A stretch of 64,000 nt of DNA from Balaenoptera acutorostrata (GCF_949987535.1 NC_080078.1:30834942-30898941); one strand, 5' to 3'; numbered from the stretch's first letter, positions 47,111 to 60,044 are shown. The notes: generated by a model from the letters alone, not told the origin. Numbers and translations are program-made.

Positions 47111-48280
47111 CGTGGCTGAGGAGTCATCCTGATTTGCCCAGGACCTAAGGGCCTCCAGGGATGGTGGGACTTTCAGTTTTAACACTGGGATGAGCTGTCA
47201 CCTGCTCTCAGCTCATGCCTGGTGCACAGTAAGAGCTCCTTTGAAGGGGTGGTGTCATTATTAGGACGTTTAGGAAACGTGGGAAAGAGCCACAGGGGAA
47301 CTGTTTGTATTCTCATTAATGCTGTGCTCGTGGGTTGTAGCGTCTTGGGGCTTGGCTTTCATTGTCATCACTGTGGTTGGTTTTTTCCTGATGACAACGG
47401 CCACAGTAATCCCAGCTCTCATTCATCAAGCTCTTGGTATGTGCTGAGAGCTATACGTGCATTACCTCAATCACAACAACCTCTTTCAAGTAGGGACTAA
47501 AATTCCCTCCATTTTGAAAATGAGAAAATGGAGGCTCGAAGATAGGACATGTTTTGCCCAAGACCCTGACATTAGCAAGAAGAACCAAGACTTGAACCCT
47601 TGGTCTATTTGGCGTCAATGTCTGTGCGTTTAATAACATGCACATCCAGATTACCAAAGGAAGAAGCAATTTCTTCTTGAAGCTCAGCTTTCAGAGTTGT
47701 TCATAGACATTTCTTAGGGAACAGTGGGGCATTTTGAAGAGGACATTTCTACTATAATGTTTACCTCCAGGGCCTGCCCCTACCAAGTGTTATGGGAAAA
47801 CCTGAGATTCTCCTTTTTCCAAAAATAAAGTTGCCTCCTTCAGTCCCCTCTGTGTGTGACAGCCAGAGACGGGAACTTAATGAAAGGGACCTGTTTGCTT
47901 TTTCTCCTCGCTGGAACGGCTTAATGACAAGTGATTATTATTGGTGGCAACTTGTCATGTCTTTCATCTGGGTCATGGCAGCGTGGCTGTCAGACTCTCT
48001 GAGAGGAAACCAATCTCAGCAGCATATGAAAGAAAAATGAAACGAAACAAAATACCCCCAAAATAAAGGAATGATGAATAGCCCATGCAAGGAAGGGAGA
48101 GATACGTGGAGAGAGGCAGCTGCCCTGGGGAAAAAACAGGATCAGAAAAGAGAAGGATGGTGAAGGGAAACGCTCCACCCTGTAGCTTGGATGCTTCTGA
48201 TTTAAATTCAGAAGATGAGTGAAGAATGAATCACGTTATTCTCCATTTTTTTCCCTAGCTAAAGTGACGTCAGAAATCTT
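47111..48280. other. Intron sequence with a MIR and a short inverted repeat
   Basis: A minus-strand MIR is at about 47405-47620 (GAAAATGGAGGCTCGAAG). Non-repetitive DNA at 47820-48020 holds ATGACAAGT (47924-47932) facing ACTTGTCAT (47950-47958). Confidence 0.45.
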
Positions 48281-48800
48281 TGGTTGCCAGTGACAGAAAA
48301 ACTAATTCAGATTGGCTTAAGTAAAATGAGGTAGTTAATTGGCAATTAATTGGGACATACAGTGACAGCAAGGGTATTGGCTTCAGGTATGTCTTGAACA
48401 AGGTGCTCAACAATGATGTCAGGACTTGGTAACTCTCCTCCTTTCACCTTTGCCTTTGGCTCTGATGACTTCCTTCTCAGGATGGTGTATGGTGGCAGGA
48501 TGGCTGCCAGAAACTCTGGCTGAACATCCTTCCAGGTTCAAATCTAACAATAAGGGAAACTGTCTTTTCCTAGTCACTTTTCGCACAAATCCTAAGAATC
48601 ACTCTGATTGTACCAGTTAGGACATGTTCCTACCCCTGAACTAATTGATGGCACTACGAGAATTGGACGGGCCAATGGGTTTGACTGAGAAAGGGGAAGG
48701 GATGCCTCCCCATGGAAACTCACTACGACCAGTAAAGGAAGAACAGATGCTCAGTGGCCAGAATGGCGCATGCCCATGATGTGGCTCAGGGAGGCTGCTT
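48281..48800. repeat. Ancient interspersed repeat, family uncertain
   Basis: CAGTGACAGAAAAACTAATT and GATTGGCTTAAGTAAAATGA, then GCTTCAGGTATGTCTTGAAC and GATGATGTCAGG-type wording. The same order occurs at 58720-58960, so it is a dispersed element, possibly LTR-derived. Confidence 0.5.
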
Positions 48801-49627
48801 GTTCTTCGTTAAGAAAAGGAATCTGAAAAAAAATAGCTTCAGGTGCACAGAGAAAGTTCAGTAGCCCGGTTACAGTTGGGACCTCCAAAAAAAGATGCTC
48901 TCATGTACTTGGGTTCATCAGCTCCTTGGAGACCTGCCTCAATGATCTGATCAGGTAGAATTTCCCTCTGGCTTCCTCTGTGAGGATGGCTGGACCTAGC
49001 CTCAGACAATCTATAATCGCTAATGACCCTGTTTGGAAGCCTTGAGTCAGATGCTCACCCGCAGTTTGACAGAACCCCAGGTGAAGCCAGCTTGGGCCTT
49101 TGCTGTGTCCTCGCATAGAAATAAGGGCCTGAATCTCAGCAGGTGTCTCCTCTTGGCCAGCCCTGCTAATGATCTAGAAAGCAGGACTGGGTCAAAGAGC
49201 AGCAATCGCCATGTGGTTCTGATGAATGTAGAGTATGTTGGGCTGTCCTAAGCTAGTTGCAGCTGGAATCAAGGAATACATCTCTCCGTGCATGTGTGTA
49301 TTCTCTCCTCCAGCATTGCGATATATGTTAGAGGGAGGGCTTGACTCTGGATGATGAACTGGGACAAGCTCTGGAAGGCCCAGGCAGACGTGGGAGTCCT
49401 AGCCACACTATTCAAGGTTAGGGTACCAGTTGACTAAACAATATAGCAAGCATTTATGCACCTTACTGCATCTTCAAGGGAGGCTCCCCTCTTGGCACAG
49501 ATCAGAATTCCAAAGGGAAGAACAGGGCTAGCTCACATGAAATTCCAACGTCCCCAAAGTCCCAGATCCTCTCCCAGCTGCCCTGCTGGGAGATACTAAT
49601 GGTGCATTTAGCAGAGGAATTGTTTGG
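48801..49627. other. Intron sequence, no family assigned
   Basis: No gene or repeat recognised. Confidence 0.4.
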
Positions 49628-50142
49628 AACAATATTACTCAGCCATAAAAAGAAACGAAATTGAGTTATTTGTAGTGAGGTGGATGGACCTAGAGACTGT
49701 CATACAGAGCGAAGTAAGTCAGAAAGAGAAAAACAAATAATGTATGCTAACACATATATATGAAATCTAAGAAAAAAAAATGGTCATGAAGAACCTAGGG
49801 GCAAGACGGGAATAAAGATGCAGACCTACTAGAGAATGGACTTGAGGATATGGGGAGGGGGGAAGGGTAAGCTGGGACAAAGTGAGAGAGTGGCATGGAC
49901 ATATATACACTACCAAACGTAAAATAGACAGCTAGTGGGAAGCAGCTGCATAGCACAGGGAGATCAGCTCGGTGCTTTGTGACCACCTAGAGGGGTGGGA
50001 TAGGGAGGGTGGGAGGGAGACGCAAGAGGGAAGAGATATGGGAACATACGTATATGTATAACTGATTCACTTTGTTATAAAGCAGAAACTAACACACCAT
50101 TGTAAAGCAATTATACTCCAATAAAGATGTTTTAAAAAAAAA
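49628..50142 (+). mobile_element. L1 3' end, 5'-truncated
   Basis: Plus-strand tail beginning in the end of ORF2 (ATATTACTCAGCCATAAAAA, GGTGGATGGACCTAGAGACT), then the 3' UTR (CATAGCACAGGGAGATCAGC, GATTCACTTTGTTATAAAGC), a poly-A signal (CCAATAAAGATG) and a short A tail. Confidence 0.88.
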
Positions 50143-50159
50143 TTGATGTAGGAATTAAA

Positions 50160-50665
50160 TCCAGACCCCTTGCCATGATCTTCAGAGCGCTCACTGTGTG
50201 ATGTGGCCTCTGCTTCCTGTCCTAACTCACCTCACCACCCTCTCCTTTGCTGATTAAACTGCAGCTGTTCTGATCTTCCTTCTGTTCGGGAGCCTGCCAA
50301 ACCCTTTCCTACCTTTGTGCACGAGGCTCCTTCTGCTTGGAGGGCTCTCCTTGCCCCCACCTCACTCCTCAGCTTTGTCTGGCTGACAACTCCTCCTTCA
50401 CGTTCTTTTGATCAGCTCTGATGTGTCAGACCAGATGATCGGAAGGGGTGCTTCTCTCCACTCCACCCCTGAACTGTTGCATCATCTGATTTCCTTGAAA
50501 TCATCCTACTGATTTCCTTCTTCCTTGTCTATCTCCTCCCATAAGAATGTAAACTTCGTAAAAGTGGGGATCTTCACTTGGGTCGCCTCCTTCCCTAGAT
50601 TCCCTTCCCTAGAACAATGCCTGGCACACAGTGGGAGTTTGTTATAGTGACCAAATGAATGAAAG
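50160..50665 (+). repeat. L2 LINE 3' fragment
   Basis: GATGTGGCCTCTGCTTCCTG, TTTGTGCACGAGGCTCCTTC, then CAATGCCTGGCACACAGTGG and a TGAATGAA end. Confidence 0.75.
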
Positions 50666-52527
50666 GCAATTAATAGATGAATGCCTCTTCCTAGAGCAGA
50701 AGTTCTGGCAAGTCAAATACTTAAATACTTAAAGTACTAGTCTCCCTTTCTGCCCACTGGCAGCCTTGCAGACTCCGAATGCTACTCCCAGTTTCATTCC
50801 CAGAGCTGTGGCTCAGTGCCATGCAAGGTGTTGAGGAGGACTCAGAAGGGCGTGGGGTCCTGCCCTCAAGAATTCTAGTCTGAAGGGCAGGCGAGATGCA
50901 TGCTTCTCAGCAACTAGGCAACCACACACAGTCAGGGCTGAGGGCTGGGCTGTAAAGATCAAGGTGCCGGAAACTCAGAAGGTTAGGAATATGTAGGAAG
51001 TGGGATAGTAAGGAACCCGTAGTGGATGTGAGACTTGAGGCTTGACATTCAAGGCTACCATCTCCACCACTAACACCAACTCACCTTGACTGAGCCCCTC
51101 CTATGTGCCAAGTGCTTTATGTACATTACCTCTCAAAATATGCACAGCAACCCTTTAAGGTGGTGACTGTTACTATCATTCCCATTTTTCAGATGGGGAA
51201 ATAGAGGCTTAGGTTAAAATACCCACTTCCAGTAAGAAGCAGATCCCAGGCAAGCTGTCAGCAAAGCCATGTTCCTCCTGCACATTCCCCATCCTTTGTG
51301 GGTTCACTTTGCAGAAAACGCTTCACACACGATGGCATCAAGACACAGCAAAGAGAGCACCAAATTAGGAGGTGAGAGACCCACCATGTCTGTTACTGAT
51401 GTCCCACTGATTTACGTGAAATTTGGAACAAGTCATCCAAGATTCTGGAGCCTCAGTTTCCTCACCTTGAAAATAGGGGAGTTGGACTTGGCAGTACCAA
51501 GTCTTGCTGTTCATCAGCACTTTCAGGGGCAAATGCATAACCTCGGGCTCCTCAGCGGAGATTCTGATTCAGTGGACATGGCTTGGAGCCTGGAAATCTA
51601 AAGGTACAAAAAATTCCCCAGGTGAGCTGATACATAGATACAGGGTTGGATACTGAAGGCTTGGATTAGTGTTTTCAATCTTGGCTGCACATTAGACTTA
51701 CCCAGGGAATTAGAAATATCCTGGATTCCATCTCAGACCAACTGGATTGGCATCTTTAGGGGTAGGACTGGTAGGGGTGGGAGAGCATAAGCTTTAAAGT
51801 TTAAAGACTTTGGGGCTCTTAAAATGTGGTTAGTGTCACTGAGAAGCCAAATATTTAATTGTATTTCATATTTTAAATTTCAGTGTAAATAGTCGTATGT
51901 GACCAGTAGGTGCTGTATTGGAAACCCAGGACAGAATGAGGTTGAAGGCTTGGTCGCTCTGTGTGGCTCATTCCTTGCTCCACCCCAAATCATAGTGCTC
52001 TTCTTTGTAATTGTCTTGCCTAGTACCCATCCTTCCCACTCTAGTCTAAGAGACTATTGCACGGACTCTGAGTTAAGCCTGTGTTTATTAACTCACGTGT
52101 TCTCCTGGTCTCTGAATCAAAGCACTTCAGCTACCTTGGACAGCTCCCCTACCTAGGGACCCAATAGTCACCAGAAACCGAAGATTAAACTTCTCATTTG
52201 AAGAGAGAGGAGGATAGAGCGGAGAAAGATGTTGTTAGGTTACTTCAGACGAATGCCAGTGGATTTGCTCCTGAGAGAAGCAAAATGGGAAGTAGAACAC
52301 AAATCATAAAATGGTCCAATGAGTGGAGGTTGCTTGGAGTGGAATTTTGTGTTTGTGGGTGGTGGAACTGATGTGCTTTTGGGGAATGGCACCTGGGTAT
52401 GACTTCCCCACTCTGTTCCCGTCTCCTGATAGACAGTTGATGTGAGATCATTGCTACTGGTTGCCCATTTCTGAGGGATTTTCTTTTCTAGTTGGGTGCC
52501 TCAAGAAAGATTAAGTGGTGATATTCA

Positions 52528-52528
<1 letters not shown>
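50666..52528. other. Intron sequence with MIR and MER5A-like pieces
   Basis: A minus-strand MIR is at about 51085-51240 (TTTCAGATGGGGAAATAGAG). MER5A/MER20-age MITE pieces are at about 51510-51640 and 51665-51775 (GCACATTAGACTTACCCAGG). The rest is unassigned. Confidence 0.5.

Positions 52529-52582
<54 letters not shown>
52529..52582 (+). repeat. (CA)27 microsatellite
   Basis: Fifty-four uninterrupted bases of CA, probably variable between individuals. Confidence 0.98.
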
Positions 52583-52585
<3 letters not shown>

Positions 52586-52614
52586 TTCTTCCTGTTCTGC
52601 ATACCTGGAATCAG

Positions 52615-52828
52615 TATTTCCCAGTAGCTAAGCAACCAGATTTTGGATTTGGATCGCCTAGTCTTGGATCCTCCCGCTGCCATGTACTAGCTATGTGGGT
52701 TGGGCAAGTTACAGTCTCTGAGCGTGTGTTTTTAATCTGTAATACAGGGGTCATAATAATACTTCCTACTGTATGCCACATTGTGCTACATATAGAATAG
52801 ACCAAATTAATATTAATTTTGATAGTGA
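52615..52828 (+). repeat. MIR SINE
   Basis: AGCAACCAGATTTTGGATTT, GGGTTGGGCAAGTTACAGTC and AATACAGGGGTCATAATAAT are plus-strand MIR. Confidence 0.7.
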
Positions 52829-52941
52829 CCATGATGATGGTGATGATGAGGAGGAGGAGGAGGATGGGTGGATATGATGGCTGTGATGATCATGGATGGT
52901 GATGATGGTGATGGTGATGATGATGGTGATGATGATGATGG

Positions 52942-52973
<32 letters not shown>

Positions 52974-53090
52974 GTGATGATGATGGTGATGATGATGAGG
53001 AGGAGGAGGAGGAGGAGGAGGATGGGTGGATATGATGGCTGTGATGATCATGGATGGTGGTGATGGTGATGATGATGGTGATGATGATGG

Positions 53091-53139
<49 letters not shown>

Positions 53140-53341
53140 GAGGAGGAGGATGGGTGGATGTGATGGCTGTGATGATCATGGATGGTGATGATGGTGATAG
53201 TGATGATGATGATGATGATGGTGATGAGGAGGAGGAGGAGGAGGATGGGTGGATATGATGGCTGTGATGATCATGGATGGTGATGATGGTGATGGTGATG
53301 ATGATGATGATGATGATGATGGAGGAGGCGGAGGATGGCTG
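52829..53341 (+). repeat. GATGAT/GAGGAG array with higher-order units
   Basis: Trinucleotides GAT, GGT and GAG alternate over 510 bp. A larger unit is superimposed: GATGGGTGGA followed by the phrase TGATGGCTGTGATGATCATG recurs with starts at 52863, 53021, 53149 and 53244 (spacings 158, 128, 95). Minus-strand frames give long His and Ser runs, an effect of the repeat. Confidence 0.95.
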
Positions 53342-55180
53342 ATGAGGGGATAAAGATCCTCTAGTGAAACAGATCCAGCTTATATGTATGTATATGAGAA
53401 TGCTATTCATGTGAATCCTCAGGCTCATCAAGTTTGACACTTTTACTTTTCCTCTCATCCATGGAAAATGAAATAAAATATGTTTAAAAGCTCAGTTAAT
53501 ACACAATAAGAGTAGCAGAAAGTACCTCGGGGCTTAGCAGGGCAAAAAGCAAATTCCCAAGGAGTCCTTCAAGATCTTTGTCGGGCCCCTTGCAAGATTG
53601 TCCTTTTTTTGGTGCTCACCCTGACAGGCAGAGGAAAATAAGCTAAAATAAGGGTGCAGGGTTGACAGCAGCAGCCAGTTTTCTCTTGCTTCCTGGGGAT
53701 GAGTTTCCTGCTCATTTATTTTCTCACCCAATATTTCCTGGGCCCCTACTGTGTGTCAGACATGGTGCTAGACTTTGAAGATACTAACTTGAATAACGCT
53801 CATCCTGCTGTTGAGAGGAGACAGAGAAAAACAAATAAATCAGCTTTGGAGTCCATATACTCAGGTCACAGAAATTCAGTTTCAGTTGGACTGGCATGGA
53901 GCACGAGCCTTGGTGTTTTTTTTGTAACTCTCCAAGGGATTCTGTTGTGCAGCCAGGAATGAAAGCTACTGGTGTGTGCAAAGGAACCTTGGATGGCATC
54001 TTGCAGTAACTGAGCTGTTGTCGCGTGGGGCCGTGTGGATTTTAAGGAAATCATTCAACCTCTCTTCCTGTGTCTTCATGAGAAATACCGTCCAGAGGGT
54101 TATAACCACCGGCAGCGCCTCATCTCTTAGGTGGTTGGAGTTAAAGGGATAATGAGCGTGGGTGTCCTTTAGAGCTTTATAAATGGGCAAGTGAAATTAA
54201 AGTTGGTTTTAGACTCTTTTAAACATCAGACCTTGATACCCCTGCAGTCAGGTCTCACCCTGGGGACTCAGCAAGGTCTGGAAAATTCTAGAACCTCACT
54301 GATCCCGGGACTGGAACACAGAGTTGAAAGCAGACACCCAGAATCCCACACCTGCCTTCCTCCCTGACTCTGTGTTTAAAACAGTTTGTTCTGCTTCTGC
54401 AGAGCGGTGAGCTTGGGGAGGGCACTGCTTTTGCTTCAGAACCAAAGTGGGTGTCTGAAATCTGTTCCTCTCCCCCGGCTGCACACTGCCAAGGAAGCCG
54501 GTGCCAGAGGTGGTCAGACTGATCTGTGGAACCCGAAAGGGCGGGCTGTCATGGCGGGAGGAGGTAAGTGCGGGAGGGTCAGCCTCTGCTATCCAGCTAA
54601 GAACCGGGAAGAACGTGCAGGACCTTGAAACAAAGGGCCATTTGGCGTGTCAGATGCCAGGTCCTGGGAGTGCGGCCAAACACCCCCATCACCCCCTGCC
54701 AGTCCCTAAAACCACCTTAGAAAATCCCAAAGCTAAACGTGAGCCTCTTCAGTGCCTCGCTGTGCAGTTATGTTTTGCAAATAACTACTTGCTTTCATCC
54801 CTCCGAGGGGTATACAGTAGACACCACAGTGGTTTTGGAAGCTTAGGTTTCAGATGCCAATGGAAGTGAAAGTGGTGTAGGGTGACTGCATGAGGTCCAT
54901 AAAGGACATTGGCGATGGTTTCTCTCCAAAGTGTGACTCATCACTTCCTTTTCCTCATGCAGCTCCCTTGGGCTCAGGATGAATGGGCTGGTTTGAGGAG
55001 GGAGGAGGGAATGTGAAATTAGCATGTCAGTAGATCTGGAGATACCATTTTTTAAATAGGATAAGGATCCGATCCCCTTAGGTTTCTGGCAGTGTCCATG
55101 TGGTCTAGAGGACAGAGGATGAGAGGGGTCCCTAAACTGTTGGAGTCAGACATGGATCAATGAGCCTTTTACTCCTTCTG
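53342..55180. other. Intron sequence, mostly unassigned
   Basis: 53715-53830 has an old-repeat phrase (GTGTGTCAGACATGGTGCTA). 54400-54880 is fairly G/C-rich and non-repetitive. No gene recognised; the 122-codon frame at 54501 lacks any known domain. Confidence 0.4.
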
Positions 55181-55340
55181 GTTCATCCTATCCTCACAGC
55201 AACCCTATGGGATGGTGCTCACGATGCCCATTCCATAAGCAAAGAAACTCAGATCCAGAGAGTTTAGGTAATTACCCATGGTCACACGGCTAGTTAATGC
55301 AGAACCAGGACGTGAGCTCAGGTCTGATAGACCCCAGAGC
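55181..55340 (-). repeat. MIR SINE
   Basis: CACAGCAACCCTATGGGATG, AACTCAGATCCAGAGAGTTT and GTCACACGGCTAGTTAATGC are minus-strand MIR. Confidence 0.7.
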
Positions 55341-55624
55341 CCGTGTTATTCCAACTATGAAGTTTGACTGGTGTGCATGGAGGGGTAAACTAGAGAGTCT
55401 GAACTGAATGTGATAGGTCTGGGGGAGCCACTGATGACTATAGAGGAGAGGAGTGGTGTGATTAAAGCTGTGCTTTAGGGATTTCAGTCAGGCAGCCGTG
55501 AACAAGGCGAGTTGTTGAGATGCTCAAGTCAGGAGTGAACTGCGTCTTTTAGAGGGACAGGTATCATAAACCCCTGATGTGAGACACCAGAACTCCTGAC
55601 CCAGGGCGAAAATATTGAATAATA

Positions 55625-56120
55625 GTGGGTGAAAATAATAGTGACTACATTTGTAGAGCACATGATATTTGATGGGTACTGCACTGGGTGATTTTATACA
55701 GAGAGATCATTTAATTCTTACAACTTGATGAGGAAGTGCTATCATTGGCAATAGGTTAGTGAGGGGTGAAAAGCTTGGAATCTTTCAGGCAGGCAAACCT
55801 GCCTGAAAGATTCATTACCTGTGTGATTCTGAAAAAATCATTCTACCTCTGAGTCTACTTATTCATTTGTAAAATGGGGATAATACTAGTACCAGTTCAG
55901 CAAGATTGTTGGGGGTGGGATTAAATGAGATACGACATAGAAAGTGTTGAGCCACATGACTCTTACAAAGTACTCCTGGCATGTTAGCTGGTATAATTAT
56001 TACCATTGCCATACCCATTGTACAGATGTGGAAACTGAGGCTTGGAAAGGTGAGGTGATTCTTCACAAGGCTACACAATTTGGATTGGTACCTGGGCAGT
56101 CTGATCCCAGAAGTTACACT
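55625..56120. repeat. Cluster of three MIR SINEs
   Basis: About 55630-55750 is minus, 55760-55970 plus (CATTTGTAAAATGGGGATAA) and 55975-56120 minus (GATGTGGAAACTGAGGCTTG). The middle copy carries the perfect hairpin at 55778-55813. Confidence 0.65.
55778..55813. repeat. Perfect inverted repeat, 16-bp arms, 4-base loop
   Basis: GAATCTTTCAGGCAGG (55778-55793), loop CAAA, then its exact reverse complement CCTGCCTGAAAGATTC (55798-55813). Confidence 0.98.
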
Positions 56121-58009
56121 GCTATCCGTTCTGGGGGGAAGAGATTAATGGGGATCAGAAGAGGGTAACAGGAGAGATTCAGCTTGGGCAGGACAGTGGG
56201 GATGGCACAGGGCAAGAGGTTTGTACATACTCTTTCACAGGGGGCTTGTGCCAAGCCAGCTCTTGGCTATTGAATGGCTATCCCTATAATTATCTATCTG
56301 CTTTCTGAAGTTTAATGTGTAGCCATGTCCTCCTTTCTCTACGTAGAGAGCCAGATAAGGCTGCATTTGCTTACAGCTCTGCTCTGTGCTCATGGGTACA
56401 CGTACATGGATATAATAATGTCTAACTCATAGTACATAGAGCAGGGGTGTTGGAGCATCCCAAACACCATCAACTCCCACATCTAGCATGTTTGACCTCC
56501 ACCTCTTCACCAATACCAGTTATGCCAAAGAAATGGGATAACTGGTAATAGGTTGTCTCAGAGATCCTTTTTATTGGGTTCCAACTGTGCCCTTAGCATA
56601 TGTCCGCCTGAGAACTTTCTCCGTTCCTCACGTGCTCAGGGCAAGATGCTGATTCCATCGCCTTTTGCAGTCATAATGTAAGTCTGGTGACCGGCTTCCT
56701 CAGAGGCATCCTTGCTGCATGGGAATTATTACATTTCTTTTGTAAGTAAGCTTGGAACTTTTCAGTCCATCCCAGGAGACACCTGACGGTGCTTGAGGTT
56801 GATGACTCTGATTGTCTGGAGACTGCACTTCCGTGCCGCCTCCTGCTCGTGGATTCTTTATGTTGTTGCCTTTCGGGGTATTTCATGAGGCTCTATGGGC
56901 AGCTGTTGAGGCTCACAGGACTTATATATTCTCCTCCTTATCAATAAAGGACACACTAAAGATATCTGGGCCTTGGATGGTGACGTGGTTCCTCAGGATA
57001 GTGGGATGATAATGTTGAAAGTTTTTATTTTTCGGACATGACATTCGAGAGCCATGTAAAAAAAATACAGCCTTGGATACTGAATTCTCCCCTTTCACTT
57101 TGTGTTTACACCAAGGACATTTCTCTTGAGCTTCACTCACACATTCATTCACTCATGCACTCCCTCACCATCTCCAGACGGGTCGTGTGCCAAGGCTTCT
57201 GCCAGGTTCTGGGGACAGAGAGTTGAGGCCAGCAAAATCCCTGCCCTTAAGCAGTTCACCGCCTTGTTGAGGCGTGATTTAAAGTGATTAATCAATCCAA
57301 GAATATTGGATTTCTCCAAAAGCTACTGTAGGGGAAAAGATAGTTATCCCAAGTCTTTAAATGTTACCCCATTTAATTGATTTAATTAGGTAAAATTCAT
57401 AGAACTGTAATGTTGGAAGGGGCCCAGAAGGCATTTATTCCTGTTTTTTCTCTCTGCCTTCAGGCCATGCTGCACTCAAATTATCCCCCAAACTCCATGC
57501 ACTTTAGAAAAGGGGGGTGTTTCTAAGAACTATAGCTTTAGCCCTTTCAGATAAAACTTCCTAGTCAGTGAGCATCCACAGGGAAGATTATGCAGACTTG
57601 TTGAAAGACTTGACATGCACAGCTACTAAGTATCGTTCTGAAAGACATGAATGGAATCATCCACTCTTCACGTACACACGCACACACACACGAAATGGAA
57701 TCCCCATATTTGTACAATTGAGGGTGTATTAAATGCACGTGGTACATACAGAATGCAGAATGCAAGCATGGCTGCAATATGATAAGGACCCTTTGAGAAT
57801 TCTTTCAGTTCCCAGAAAAAAATATATCTCTGCATTTGTCAAATCCTGTTTTGCCATAATACAGAGCCATACTTTCTGTTTAGTTGGCATTTTTGCACCA
57901 TGCCAGTGGGTCCACGACATGGTTTAAGCGCCTACTCTATGCAGATCTTCAGTGATCCCAGGAAGGCTGTGGTGGTATGTTGGGAAAGGGGCTGGAAGTG
58001 GAACCAGAA
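56121..58009. other. Intron sequence, no family assigned
   Basis: No gene or firm repeat recognised. 57130-57260 has an old-repeat phrase (GCCAGGTTCTGGGGACAGAG). A short CACA run is at 57676-57689. Confidence 0.4.
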
Positions 58010-58135
58010 CCTGAGTTTGGATGCTGACTAGCCATGGACCATTCTGAGCCTCATTTTCCCCAACCAGCAATACCAACTTCATAGGATCATCACGGGATTT
58101 GACGAGTTAAGGAGTGTGCAGGTAGTTTGGAAATG
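58010..58135 (+). repeat. MIR SINE fragment
   Basis: CCTGAGTTTGGATGCTGACT, GAGCCTCATTTTCCCCAACC and ATAGGATCATCACGGGATTT are plus-strand MIR. Confidence 0.6.
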
Positions 58136-58274
58136 GTGCAACTGTGGGCACCACCCACTTTTTTTTCTAAATGGAAGTTTGTTCTCATGATCAGATCATG
58201 ACTTGGGGAGATGTTAGGACTATTAGAGACCCTTTAACCCAACACAAGTAGCCATGTCACTTCCCAGTGTAAGA

Positions 58275-58670
58275 ACATTTGGCATCTTGCCCTGATGCTC
58301 AGAATAAGGTCTAACATAGCCTCTGAGGCTGTACGTGGTGGGGTTTTTGCCAAGCTCTTCAACATCATCTCACCCCCACATCACAGGCCATCATGCATTT
58401 ACCTCCAGTTCCTGGAACAGTCAAGATGTATCTTCAGGGCTTCTCTGACTATACTGTCCACTGGTTTCCCCTCTTCTGTACCTGATATTCCTTCAACACC
58501 CCCTCATGCCTCTCTCGGCTCCCAGCCCATAGACGTTGCTCTTCACTTCCCTTCCACGTCTGTGAAGGCAGAGGCCGTGTCTGTCTGTCTTATAAATCAT
58601 CATTTCCGAAAGCTCTAACATGTTGTTGCCATGTAATTAGGCGTTCAACAAATATGTATTGATTGAACAG
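58275..58670 (+). repeat. L2 LINE 3' fragment
   Basis: AGAATAAGGTCTAACATAGC, TACCTGATATTCCTTCAACA, GGCAGAGGCCGTGTCTGTCT and the end GGCGTTCAACAAATATGTAT are L2 in order. Confidence 0.7.
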
Positions 58671-58714
58671 AGAGATATCCACCTAGCATTTATCATACTC
58701 TATATTACACAGGA

Positions 58715-58985
58715 ATCTAGAGTTCAAGTGACAGAAACTCTCCTAAAATTGGCTTAAATGCACATGGAACTTGTGCCTTACATAACCAACAGGTCCAGAG
58801 TAAATGGCTCCAGGCGCGACTGACTCCAGATGCCCCAAGTATGTCATCAGGAACCTCCTTCTATTTCCTGATGTTGTTTTATTTCTATCGGCTTCATTTT
58901 CCAGTCATGAGCTTGGGGGCCAGATAGAGTTCATTCTGTTGGACCCTTCTGAACCCAGAGGGGTGGTGGTGGGATGAACTAGAGG
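58715..58985. repeat. Ancient interspersed repeat, second copy of the family at 48281
   Basis: GTGACAGAAACTCTCCTAAA, TTGGCTTAAATGCACATGGA and CCCAAGTATGTCATCAGGAA repeat the phrase order at 48281. Family not named. Confidence 0.5.
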
Positions 58986-59039
58986 AAAATGAAGCTGGCA
59001 GAATAACAGATGTCCTTCACTGTTCCGGGCTGTGGGCTC

Positions 59040-59130
59040 CAAGTTCAGGGACCTCTCTCATCCCTGTGTTTCTAGTATCTGTTCCAGAGCCTGGCATACG
59101 GTAGGTGCTCAGGAATGTTTGTGAATGAAC
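59040..59130 (+). repeat. L2 3' tail
   Basis: TTCCAGAGCCTGGCATACGG and TAGGTGCTCAGGAATGTTTG, ending GTGAATGAAC, just upstream of the exon. Confidence 0.65.
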
Positions 59131-59177
59131 AGATGTGGGATTTATTTTCCCTCACTTCTAGGAAGGAGCTTCTTTAA

Positions 59178-59854
<677 letters not shown>

Positions 59855-60044
59855 GGGGCTCTTTGCTTGTCCCCCAAAGTGGCATCAGAGTTTTCTCGTT
59901 GTTGTTTGTTTAAATACTAAAAACGATATGAACTCATTGCTGAAAATGTGCACTGAAAATAGAGAATGTTGTGTGTGTGCCTGTGGGATTTGTTGGTTTG
60001 TTCTCCTCTCCCCTCTTCCTCTTGTCTCATCTCCTTTTGTTTTT

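Noticed and set aside
52529..53341. CRISPR-like repeat array
   Set aside because: The units are simple-sequence runs without unique spacers, in a vertebrate genome.
53048..53458. 136-codon minus-strand frame rich in His and Ser
   Set aside because: It is the translation of the GATGAT/GAGGAG array. There is no non-repeat domain.
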